This document shows, in pieces, positions 35,285-44,300 of a DNA stretch of 64,000 bases. Origin of the DNA: Phycisphaerales bacterium UBA5793 (lineage in GTDB: Bacteria; Planctomycetota; Phycisphaerae; Phycisphaerales; UBA5793); NCBI GenBank assembly GCA_002418285.1, contig DIDT01000057.1:1-64000 (forward strand), written 5' to 3'. How positions within the stretch are numbered: position 1 is the stretch's first letter; each line of letters opens with the position of its first letter. Below the pieces are notes generated by a model. It saw only the letters and a program-made list of their open reading frames with translations, did not search any database and had not been told where the DNA came from. The translations under genes and the position numbers were made by a program.

Positions 35285-38200
35285 CTAGTAGCCGCCAAAG
35301 GGCGATCGCGGGAATTTCACGTATGGGAGGCGGATATCACCTCCATTTGTATGAAGGACGATGTCGTCGGCCCGCCGCACACTGGGGCCGAATACCTGAA
35401 AGCCAGTCGCGGCGGTGAAGGACACGAAATCGTCCTGCTCGATTCCATCGCCGGATACTCCCACTCCGCCGACGAGCACGCCGTTCTTGTAGAGCGGCAC
35501 TGAGCCCGGGAAGATCTGCGTGCCGTTGCGGGCGGGCAGTGAAACATCGGTCACGCCGCCGCCGCCGATGACGCCATCCTGAAACGCCTGAAGCGCGAGG
35601 CCCTCATCGCCGAATCCGTTGAAGTCGCCGAGGAATGCGACGAGGTTGGTCGTAAGCAGTTCGACCTGGAGACCGGTGTTGAAAATGCTGAACTCATCCG
35701 GATTCTGGGCGCTGAACGGGCCGGGCGTGGTGCCGGGGATGCCATCGGGCAGGAAGGGTCGCGAGAGGAAGCCGCCCGTGCGATCAGACATGGCGACGCT
35801 GCCGTCGAGCATGACGCCGAGTGCGGCCGCGTTGTCCACAAACGTCGAGAAGGCGCCGCCCTCGGCTGCGCTGAGCAGGGCGCCGGCATCGTCGCGGCTG
35901 AACATTGCCGCAGTTCGCGCCTTCTGCACTGAGACATCAAAGCCGAAGACGGGTGCATCGGCCGAGCGGAAGGCGCCCAGCAGGTTTCCGTCAATGTCGA
36001 CGACACTCACGGTGACCTGAGCGATTTGTGGTCGATCCCGACGAATCGCGGCGCGGAGCGTCTGGCTGAAGTCGATACCCTGTTGGAGGATGGTTTCGAC
36101 ATCAGTGCTGGTGAGCTGCTCGCCGCCGACCATCACGCCGTCGAGCGTGAGCATGGAGTTGTCCGGCTGAGTGAGTTGCAGCAGATTGGTGAGCACGGTC
36201 ACATCGTCGAAGAGATTGGCAAACGCCTGCTCATTGCGCGAACTGATGCCGATCATGTAGTCCGATCCGCCCGTGCTGAGCAGACGACCCTGTTCGAGGA
36301 CCGCATCGCGATCGCGAACGCGCTGCGGCTCGCCGACGATCGAGCCGTCGGCGGCGCGGAGCGTCATCTGACGCCCGGTCGTGGCATTCTGCGCGATGAG
36401 TACATCATCGCTCGTATCGAGTGTGCCCTGATCATCGTACATCAGCGCCGACACGCTTTGACCGCTGCGGATGGCACCGTCGGTGCTGGCGGCGAGATTC
36501 GCCACGACCGTGATGCCCGAGCCATCGGCCGCAACGCGCACGAGTTGGCGAGATGAGCCGAGCGCCCGCACGGCATACGCCTCCATTGCGCCCGCGGCGG
36601 TGGAGAGCGTGAATGACTGGATGCGGCCGTCGAGCGTGGTTGTCAGTTCGGTGTAGTTGCCGGCGTCGGTAAAGTCGGCGGCGTCGATGCGGTACATCTG
36701 GCCCGTAACTTTCGAAATGCCAAGCATGTCGCGGCTGCCACCATCGTCGTACACCACGGCGTCGCGCAGTAGCGCATCGGAGACGGCGAGCGCCTGGGGT
36801 GCACTGACTGCGGCCGTGGCGAGGGTGACGCGCCGGGCGTCACCCGTGGAGCCGTTGAGGATTACAACGGTGTCGTCGGCCGCGACACCAGGTGTACCGC
36901 CGTCGTCAAACATCATGGCGGTGACATAGTCGCCGGGCGTAAGTTCATTGGCGCCGCCGTCTGAGATGTTGGCGAGCAGAGTCACGGAGCCCGAGGGCAC
37001 ATCAATGCTGATAAGTTCGCGCTCGCTGCCGGAGGCGGTGCGCACGGCGTAGACGGTCGAACCCTCACCCAGAGCAATGGCTTCCATGCGGCCGGTTGCG
37101 AAGGCGTCAATCGTCTCACCGATGACGTTGCCAAGGGTGGTCGGGGTGAACATCGTCGCCGGACTGGTGGTGGGCGCAACCAGCACGTCGATGAGGCCGC
37201 CGCCTTCGAGCGTGTCGAAGTCGGGAAGCACGCCCAGCGAAGCGAGCGAGGGCGGCTCGATGTTGGAGAAATCGAGGCGAATGCCGTTGAGGAATACCTG
37301 ATCAGCGCGAATGGCGTTGGGGACCTTGAAACCAATCTGGCCCGCGACGGCAATTCGCTCCTCAAGCGTGGCCCGCCCACCGATGCGGCTGGGATCGAAG
37401 GTGTAGGTTCCGTCGAGTTCAACGCCCACGCCACCGAGCAGCTGCCCGCCGCGGTAGAGCGGCACGCCGCCCGGATCGGCAGAGAGGCCGAGCGGCAGGC
37501 GGTTGATATCGCTCGTCGGCAGCGAAGAGAATTGCACGCCAAAGAGCGGGCCCGACGCCTGGAACTGCACACCTGGCGGGAAATTCGGCTGGATGATCTG
37601 GCCGGCAGTACGAGTCGTGAATGCGTTGCCAGTCGTCGAGAGGAACGCGGCCGTTCCGGCCTTGGTCACTGCGGTGATGGAGGATGCAACGGTAACGCCT
37701 TCGAGTCCCCCACTGCCGCCCCCGGTTATTGTCGAGGTACCCGGATCCGCCGTGAGCGAGGGATCGGTCATGCGCACCGTGGCCAGGATGTTGCCCTCGC
37801 GATCGGTAACCGCCATCGTGGCGTTGACGCCGAGTTGAGTCGCGCGGGCAATCATCTGTTCGAGGATGTCGAGAACATCAGTTTCAGTGAGGGCGTTGGC
37901 GGCGTCGGGGAGCGGATCGATTACGGCGGTGCCGATGATGCCGGCGCGCAGTCCATCCGGCTTGCCATCAAGTCGGTAGCCGCGCACGCGGAGCTTGTCG
38001 ATCTGAGCCGAGTAGACACCCGGGTTGATGTGCTCACTGTGAACCCCGGCGACGTACCCACCGACGGTGAGCCGAGCGATCGATCCGCCCTCGAGGATTT
38101 CGTGATCGCGGAAGAGTCGATCTGCGCCGGGATCGCCGCCGGATGCGATGATGGAATCGAGCAGGTCTCCGCGGATGGTGATTTTCTCGATGGGCGCCAC

Positions 38201-39205
38201 GCCGAAGGCTGCATTGTCGAGAGCGAGATTCGCATCGAGTCGAGTGCCGGCGAGCAGCATTGAGTCGCGCAGAGAGCCGCGAATGTTCAGGTTCCCTAAA
38301 GCTGCTTGAGCCGCGATGATCGAGTCGGCCTGCATATCAGAGCGGACGCGCAGCGTCGTCAGCTCGCCGGTGATCGCCAGACGGGTGCGATCGAGTGTAC
38401 CGGATGTTTCGGCTCGATTGGCGGTAACAGCGAGACGAGCGAGATCGCCAGCGACTCGCGCAGATACGTTGGAGAAGGCGTTGGCGCGCCACTTCTGAAC
38501 TGAGCCGCCAACGGTCACGGTGGTGTCGAGGATCTGACCGTCCAGTCCTCCACGATCGAACACACCCATGCGTCCGAGATCCGTCGCGACCTCCAGAGTA
38601 CTGTTCGCAACGTTGCCGCCGCGCACGATGATCGCCTCGGCGGCGGCATCCAGGTGAAGACTCGCGCCGATAACATCACCGCGAAATCGGGCAGTGCCAA
38701 GTTCGCCGCCGACTCGAAGTGAAGTGGGCTCGTTCGGATCGCCCGTGACACCGGCGAGTTCGAGCCGGCGTATTGAACCGTTGATATTGAGCCCGTCACC
38801 GATCAGCGTAACGTGGCGCAGGTCGAGGCGGTTGATCGAGCCGTCCGCGTCAAGGGAGGCGAGAGACGTTTCGCCATCACCGCCCTCGCCGGACTGTATT
38901 TTGATTCGCAAGCTGGTGCTTTCATCGACATGGGTCATGACGACGCGGGCGAGATCCGCATGGTCGGCCACATCGTTGGTGAGTGTGAGTTCGGCTGAGC
39001 CGCGCCCGATGAGGCGAACCATGACGGTGTCGCCATTGGCATCGCTGAACTCAAATCGGCGCAGGTTTGCGTCGAGGACCATGGCCGAGAGCAGTGTCCG
39101 CCGCTCGAGAGGTTGCAATACTGGCCGCTCAAAACCCTTGGTGGACTGGGTCCGCCTGACAAATTCGCGACGGCTGCGACGAGTACGAATTGCGGTTGTC
39201 TTCAC
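35285..39205 (-). CDS. Giant secreted LEPR-XLL protein with two GlcG/HbpS domains
   Basis: A protein of about 1,306 residues. The start is placed at GTG 39205, nine bases after GGAGG. The N-terminus is basic (V-K-T-T-A-I-R-T-R-R-S-R-R) and leads to Q-P-L-E-R-R-T-L-L-S-A, the LEPR-XLL type segment of planctomycete secreted proteins. Next come about 300 residues of short beta repeats. A GlcG/HbpS domain follows (T-D-V-L-D-I-L-E-Q-M-I ... G-G-V-P-L-Y-R-G-G-Q-L-L-G-G-V-G-V), then a beta-propeller-like region, then a second GlcG/HbpS domain (G-S-V-P-L-Y-K-N-G-V-L-V-G-G-V-G-V-S-G-D-G). The family binds haem or related ligands in several bacteria. It is divergent from the porin-cytochrome operon. 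Confidence 0.85.
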   Translation of the reverse strand: MKTTAIRTRRSRREFVRRTQSTKGFERPVLQPLERRTLLSAMVLDANLRRFEFSDANGDTVMVRLIGRGSAELTLTNDVADHADLARVVMTHVDESTSLRIKIQSGEGGDGETSLASLDADGSINRLDLRHVTLIGDGLNINGSIRRLELAGVTGDPNEPTSLRVGGELGTARFRGDVIGASLHLDAAAEAIIVRGGNVANSTLEVATDLGRMGVFDRGGLDGQILDTTVTVGGSVQKWRANAFSNVSARVAGDLARLAVTANRAETSGTLDRTRLAITGELTTLRVRSDMQADSIIAAQAALGNLNIRGSLRDSMLLAGTRLDANLALDNAAFGVAPIEKITIRGDLLDSIIASGGDPGADRLFRDHEILEGGSIARLTVGGYVAGVHSEHINPGVYSAQIDKLRVRGYRLDGKPDGLRAGIIGTAVIDPLPDAANALTETDVLDILEQMIARATQLGVNATMAVTDREGNILATVRMTDPSLTADPGTSTITGGGSGGLEGVTVASSITAVTKAGTAAFLSTTGNAFTTRTAGQIIQPNFPPGVQFQASGPLFGVQFSSLPTSDINRLPLGLSADPGGVPLYRGGQLLGGVGVELDGTYTFDPSRIGGRATLEERIAVAGQIGFKVPNAIRADQVFLNGIRLDFSNIEPPSLASLGVLPDFDTLEGGGLIDVLVAPTTSPATMFTPTTLGNVIGETIDAFATGRMEAIALGEGSTVYAVRTASGSERELISIDVPSGSVTLLANISDGGANELTPGDYVTAMMFDDGGTPGVAADDTVVILNGSTGDARRVTLATAAVSAPQALAVSDALLRDAVVYDDGGSRDMLGISKVTGQMYRIDAADFTDAGNYTELTTTLDGRIQSFTLSTAAGAMEAYAVRALGSSRQLVRVAADGSGITVVANLAASTDGAIRSGQSVSALMYDDQGTLDTSDDVLIAQNATTGRQMTLRAADGSIVGEPQRVRDRDAVLEQGRLLSTGGSDYMIGISSRNEQAFANLFDDVTVLTNLLQLTQPDNSMLTLDGVMVGGEQLTSTDVETILQQGIDFSQTLRAAIRRDRPQIAQVTVSVVDIDGNLLGAFRSADAPVFGFDVSVQKARTAAMFSRDDAGALLSAAEGGAFSTFVDNAAALGVMLDGSVAMSDRTGGFLSRPFLPDGIPGTTPGPFSAQNPDEFSIFNTGLQVELLTTNLVAFLGDFNGFGDEGLALQAFQDGVIGGGGVTDVSLPARNGTQIFPGSVPLYKNGVLVGGVGVSGDGIEQDDFVSFTAATGFQVFGPSVRRADDIVLHTNGGDIRLPYVKFPRSPFGGY

Positions 39206-39360
39206 TGGAGGAATCCTCCTCGCAAGGTGAGCCGTTGGCCACGAAACGGCGAGAGAACAAGATCCCGGCGATGAGCATCTTGCCACATTCAATGTCGTTT
39301 GTCCACCCGGTTTCGCTGGAGTGATTCCACTTCCTGTGTTACGGACAACTTGGTCCGGGC

Positions 39361-41343
39361 TTGCTGAACGCGATTTCGGCGGATATCTTGCACCACGTGG
39401 CACGTCTCTTTCAGGGTGATGGACGGCAACCTCGGTGGCACGATCGCGCTGCCGTCGCAGCACTGTGCGCCGCGGCGGGAGGGCTATGGGGCGCCCCTGC
39501 GGCTCTGGCCATCGAGCGGCCACCTCCTCGGCCGACTGAACCAGCGCCGCCGCCAACCGAACCGGAGCATGCGAAAGAATCAGAACCCGAGGATTCCCAG
39601 CCTACAACTGGTGAACCACCGGCGGAAGCGCCAGCCGAGCCACAACCACCCGCGAATGAACTGCTCCCGGCCGTGCCCCTGCAGCCGCTGGGAAACGCAG
39701 GAGCGCGACTCGACGGCGACTGGATTCTGCGCGAGCCGGCCGTGCCCGTGCCTGATCGCTGGCGCATTGGCTGGTTGCCGTGGGATCGATATGGACGGCA
39801 GGCACCGAGCGACGATCTCCTGACGAACTGGTCGGGCGGCGATTCGCCGTACACGCGCGGCCACGCACTGAACCCATACGACCGCAACATTCTCAAGGGC
39901 GACTACCCGATCATCGGCGACAGCATCTTCTTCAATGTCTCAGCGATCTCTGATACCTTTATCACGGCGCGCAAACTGCCAACGCCATCAGGCGTGAGCG
40001 CCGGCAACCCGGGCGCGTTTGATTTCTTTGGCGATGGAGACCAGTTCTTCGTCAATCAGAACTTCATTTTCAGTTTCGAGATGTTTCAGGGCTTCACGGC
40101 GTTTCGCCCGGTTGACTGGCTCGTTCGCGTAACGCCGGTAATCAATCTCAATCACCTTGAGCTGCAGGAGCACAACGGCGCGTTCATCGATACGCGGCGC
40201 GGCGACATTCGCGATGACAGCTTTGTCGCGCTGCAGGAGATGTTTCTCGAATTGCACCTCGGTGATACGAGTCCAAGGTTTGACATCGCTGCGCTGCGCA
40301 TCGGGCGCCAGCAATTCAATTCCGACTTCCGCGGCTTTATCTTCAATGACAATTCCGATGGCGTGAGGCTGCTGGGAAACTTTGACAGCAATCGCATCCA
40401 ATACAACCTCGCGCTTTTCAACCAGACCGAGAAGGACACGAACAGCCAGCTCGATGAACTCGACTGGCGCGACCAGCAGGTCTTCATCGCCAACCTCTAC
40501 ATCCAGGATTTCATCTGGAAGGGCTACACGACGCAGTTCAGCTTTCACTGGAACCACGATCAATCCGACCTGCGTTACGACGAGAACGGCTTTCTCGTGC
40601 GACCGAGCCTGATCGGAAGCGTGACGCCTCAAGACATTGACGCGTACTACCTCGGCTGGACGAGTGACGGGCACCTCGGACGCATCAATGTGAATCACGC
40701 GCTGTACTACGTGCTGGGCCAGGACCGGGACAACCCGATCGCGGGTCGTGATGTGGACATCAGCGCATTTCTCGGCGCGCTCGAACTCTCGTATGACATG
40801 GACTGGCTGCGGCCGAAGGTGTCGCTGCTCTACGCCAGCGGCGACAGCGATCCGACGGACGGACGAGGCGAGGGTTTTGACGGCATTTTTGACAATCCTT
40901 CGTTCGCCGGCGGGCCGAGCAGTTTCTATCAGAGCCAGGCATTGCGGCTTTTTGGGGTCGATCTCACCAGCGCCAAGAGCTTCTACAACGATCTGGCCGG
41001 GACCAAGGCCGAGGGCCAGTCGAACTACGTCAACCCGGGTTTGCTTCTCATGAATGCGGGGCTTGATGCCGAGATCACCCCGAAACTCCGCGCCAGCCTG
41101 AACGTCAACAGCCTCTGGTTCGCCAACACCGATTCGCTCGAACTCATACTCAATCAGAACAACATCGGCTCGCACATCGGTGAGGAGCTCAACCTGAGCG
41201 CGCAGTATCGCCCGGCGCTGAACAACAACATCATCCTCACGCTGGGCGGGTCCGTCTTCTTTCCCGGCGACGGGTTCACCGACATCTACGAGAGCGACGA
41301 CACGCTCTGGCAGGTCTTCGCCGGCGTGACGCTTGCCTATTGA
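39361..41343 (+). CDS. Outer-membrane beta-barrel protein paired with decahaem cytochrome
   Basis: A protein of up to 660 residues. An N-terminal signal (A-A-V-A-A-L-C-A-A-A-G-G-L-W-G, cleavage near A-L-A) is followed by a Pro/Glu-rich spacer to about residue 105. The rest is a run of amphipathic beta strands with aromatic ends (R-I-G-R-Q-Q-F, T-T-Q-F-S-F-H-W-N) closing on F-A-G-V-T-L-A-Y, a C-terminal aromatic typical of outer-membrane barrels. No C-x-x-C as in some MtrB proteins is present. The true start is uncertain (TTG 39361, TTG 39388 or GTG 39397). The stop is 10 bases before the cytochrome ATG, so the two are co-expressed. A porin that houses or anchors the cytochrome is the inferred role. 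Confidence 0.8.
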   Translation: MLNAISADILHHVARLFQGDGRQPRWHDRAAVAALCAAAGGLWGAPAALAIERPPPRPTEPAPPPTEPEHAKESEPEDSQPTTGEPPAEAPAEPQPPANELLPAVPLQPLGNAGARLDGDWILREPAVPVPDRWRIGWLPWDRYGRQAPSDDLLTNWSGGDSPYTRGHALNPYDRNILKGDYPIIGDSIFFNVSAISDTFITARKLPTPSGVSAGNPGAFDFFGDGDQFFVNQNFIFSFEMFQGFTAFRPVDWLVRVTPVINLNHLELQEHNGAFIDTRRGDIRDDSFVALQEMFLELHLGDTSPRFDIAALRIGRQQFNSDFRGFIFNDNSDGVRLLGNFDSNRIQYNLALFNQTEKDTNSQLDELDWRDQQVFIANLYIQDFIWKGYTTQFSFHWNHDQSDLRYDENGFLVRPSLIGSVTPQDIDAYYLGWTSDGHLGRINVNHALYYVLGQDRDNPIAGRDVDISAFLGALELSYDMDWLRPKVSLLYASGDSDPTDGRGEGFDGIFDNPSFAGGPSSFYQSQALRLFGVDLTSAKSFYNDLAGTKAEGQSNYVNPGLLLMNAGLDAEITPKLRASLNVNSLWFANTDSLELILNQNNIGSHIGEELNLSAQYRPALNNNIILTLGGSVFFPGDGFTDIYESDDTLWQVFAGVTLAY

Positions 41344-41353
41344 CGGGTGGGGT

Positions 41354-44300
41354 ATGGAACACGAAACGCGATTGCTGCAAACTGAGTCAACGAAAGAGGG
41401 TGGAACCGCACGCGTTGTGGGAACCACGTCGGCGTATTCAATACCACTCTGCCTTTGCGGCCTGCTGTTCGCGGTTCTCGTTCTGGCCGCATGCGAACAT
41501 GCAAAGTACTGGCGCGATGGTGAGCCGTATGACAAGGCGTTCATCGCGCGCATGGCCGACCCGGTTGAAGCGCAGCGCGAACTTGACGACCGCATGACGC
41601 AGACTCCTTCGAGCGGGCCGGAAAAGCCGGACGGCAGCGGCGCCTACAGCGCTGAAGAGTGGAGTCTGCATCAGTCCACCGGCTGCATGACCTGTCATGG
41701 CGAGTATGACAAGGCCACACGCACCATGCACGACTCAGCCAAGGCGATCGCGGTCGGCTGCACGGGGTGTCATGGCGGTGATGCGTCAGTTGAGTCTCCG
41801 CTCGATGCACCCGGGCGGCCCGGCGAACCGGGGACGGCCATCACGGATCGTGCTTACCTCGAGGCGATGCATCGCGCCCACGTGCAGCCGCGCAATCCGC
41901 AGGCGTGGTACGGACAGCATGATGATGCCACGTTTGCATCCCATCACACCGAGAATGATCCTGTCACATTGCACGGCTCGCGCAATCCCGAAGTTACCGC
42001 CGCCCTGCTCAACCAGGAGTCGCCCGAGTTCGTCCGCTTCATCAATCCCGGCGACATCCGCATCGCCGACTACTCCTGCGGCGCCTGCCACTACGAGCAG
42101 GTGCAACTCGTCAAGCGCTCGATGATGGCGCACGGAGCCCAACTCTGGGGCGCCGCACTGTACAACAACGGCGCGATTCCCAACAAGATCCCCAACTATG
42201 GCGAGAGTTATTCGCCCTTTGGCCTGCCGCAACGCCTCCAGGGTGTGGTCGAGGTAACGGACGCTCGTAAAGGCGAAAGCCATGTGCGGCCGGTCACAGA
42301 GGAGGAAACCGGGCGGGGTGTCGTACCGTATCTCAGCCCGCTGCCCCTGTGGAACATCAGCCAGCCCGGCAACATCTTGCGCATCTTCGAGCGCGGCACG
42401 AAGCTGCCCGTGCCCGGCGGCGCGACGCCGAACACCAATCCCGCGGAGATCGGGAACCCCAACGCGCTCGCAGAGACGGGGCGACCTGACAAAGGACTCT
42501 CGCCGCGCGGCCTGGGCACTCTCAATCGAACAGATCCCGTCTTCATCGGTCTGCAGAAGACTCGCCTCCTCGATCCCACGCTCAACTTCCTCGGCACCAA
42601 CGACCATCCCGGCGATTATCGATCTTCGGGCTGCACCGCCTGCCATGTGCTCTATGCCAACGATCGGGATCCGGACCACTCGGGCAAGATGCTTGCGGCG
42701 CATGGCAACATGGGTTTCGCATCCGAACAGGTTGATCCCAACATCCCCAAGGATGAGTCCGGCCACCCCGTTGCGCACGTCATGACCAACGCCATTCCCA
42801 ACAGCCAGTGCATCACCTGCCACGTACACCCCGGCACAAGTTACGCCAACACTTACCTCGGCTACATGTGGTGGGACAACGAATCCGATGGTGAGTACTT
42901 CTACCCCAAGCGATCACACAAACCGACGGCGGAGCAGGAGATCGCCGCGCTGCGGCGCAATCCGGAGGGTGCCGCGCTCAAAGGCCTCTGGGATAATCTG
43001 TATCCGGATGCGGTGTCGCACGCTGGCGAACGAAGTGGCGATGGCTTCCTCGAGCGCAGCGGCGCGCCGCGCAAGGGTGACGGCTCCACACTGAATGACA
43101 GGCTTGAGCACAACCAGATCGCCGACTTCCACGGCCACGGCTGGGTGTTTCGGGCGGTGTACAAGAAGGACCGCCAGGGCCGTCTGCTCGATGCTGATGA
43201 TCATGTCGTCAACTTCGACGATCCGGACAAATGGGACAAGGCGGTGCACCTCGGTGATGTGCATCTCAAAGCTGGGATGCACTGCGTGGATTGCCACTTC
43301 ACGGTCGATGTACACGGCGACGGGCGACTCTACGGCGAAGTGCGCAACGCTATTGAAATCACCTGCATCGACTGCCACGGCACGTACACCGAGAAGGCGA
43401 CGCTGCGCACCAGCGGGCCGGCTGCGCAGGAAGGTGGCCGCGATCTGGCGGATCGCAACAAGCCGGAGAACCTCGTCTTCGGCAAGCCTCGCTTTGAAAC
43501 GGCGCGACGGAACGATCGCGATGGCAAATACAAGCGCGGCGACATCCTTCAGCACTCGTCAATCGAGCCCGATGTCGTGTGGGTGATTCCGCAAACGGTG
43601 GACACGATCGACCCGGATTCGGACTGGGCGAAGGCGAACCCCGAGGCGGCGGCGCTGAGTCGACGGGCCAAGACCATGCGCCGCGATGGCGCAACGTGGG
43701 GCGATCTGGCTGTGGATGACGCGCGCGATCTCGAGTTTGCCCACTCCTCGGACAAGATGGAGTGCTACACCTGTCATTCGTCTTGGATGACGTCCTGCTT
43801 CGGGTGCCATCTGCCGATGGAGGCGAATCAAAAGGCCCCGATGCTGCACAACGAGAATCTCTTCACACGCAACTACACGCGCTACAACTACCAGGTGTTG
43901 CGCGATGACATCTTCATGCTGGGACGCGACTCAACGGTCAAGGGCGGCCGCGTCGTGCCGGTGCGATCGAGCAGCGCCGTCATCGTCTCAAGCCAGAACG
44001 CCAACCGCGAATGGATCTACCACCAGCAGCAGACAATCAGCGCCGAGGGTTTCAGCGGGCAGACATTCAACCCACACTTCCCGCACGCCACGTCCGGGCG
44101 CGGCACAACGAAGATGTGCACCGATTGCCACGTGTCCAAGGACAACGACAACAACGCATGGATGGCGCAACTGCTGCTGCTGGGAACCAACTTCGTCAAC
44201 TTCGTGGGGCGCTATGCCTATGTCGCCACGGGCAGCGAAGGATTTGAGGCGGTGGCGGTGACGGAACACGACGAACCGCAGGCCGTGTATGGCTCGCACC

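Noticed and set aside
39206..39556. A longer N-terminus for the GlcG/HbpS protein
   Set aside because: The upstream part overlaps the barrel gene start and lacks a ribosome site, whereas GTG 39205 follows GGAGG and gives a typical basic LEPR-XLL N-terminus.
39361..41343. Naming the barrel MtrB
   Set aside because: No N-terminal C-x-x-C and no clear sequence match by eye; only the pairing with a decahaem cytochrome is similar.
39988..41595. A 535-codon open frame on the minus strand
   Set aside because: Antisense to the barrel gene, with no family motif or ribosome site.
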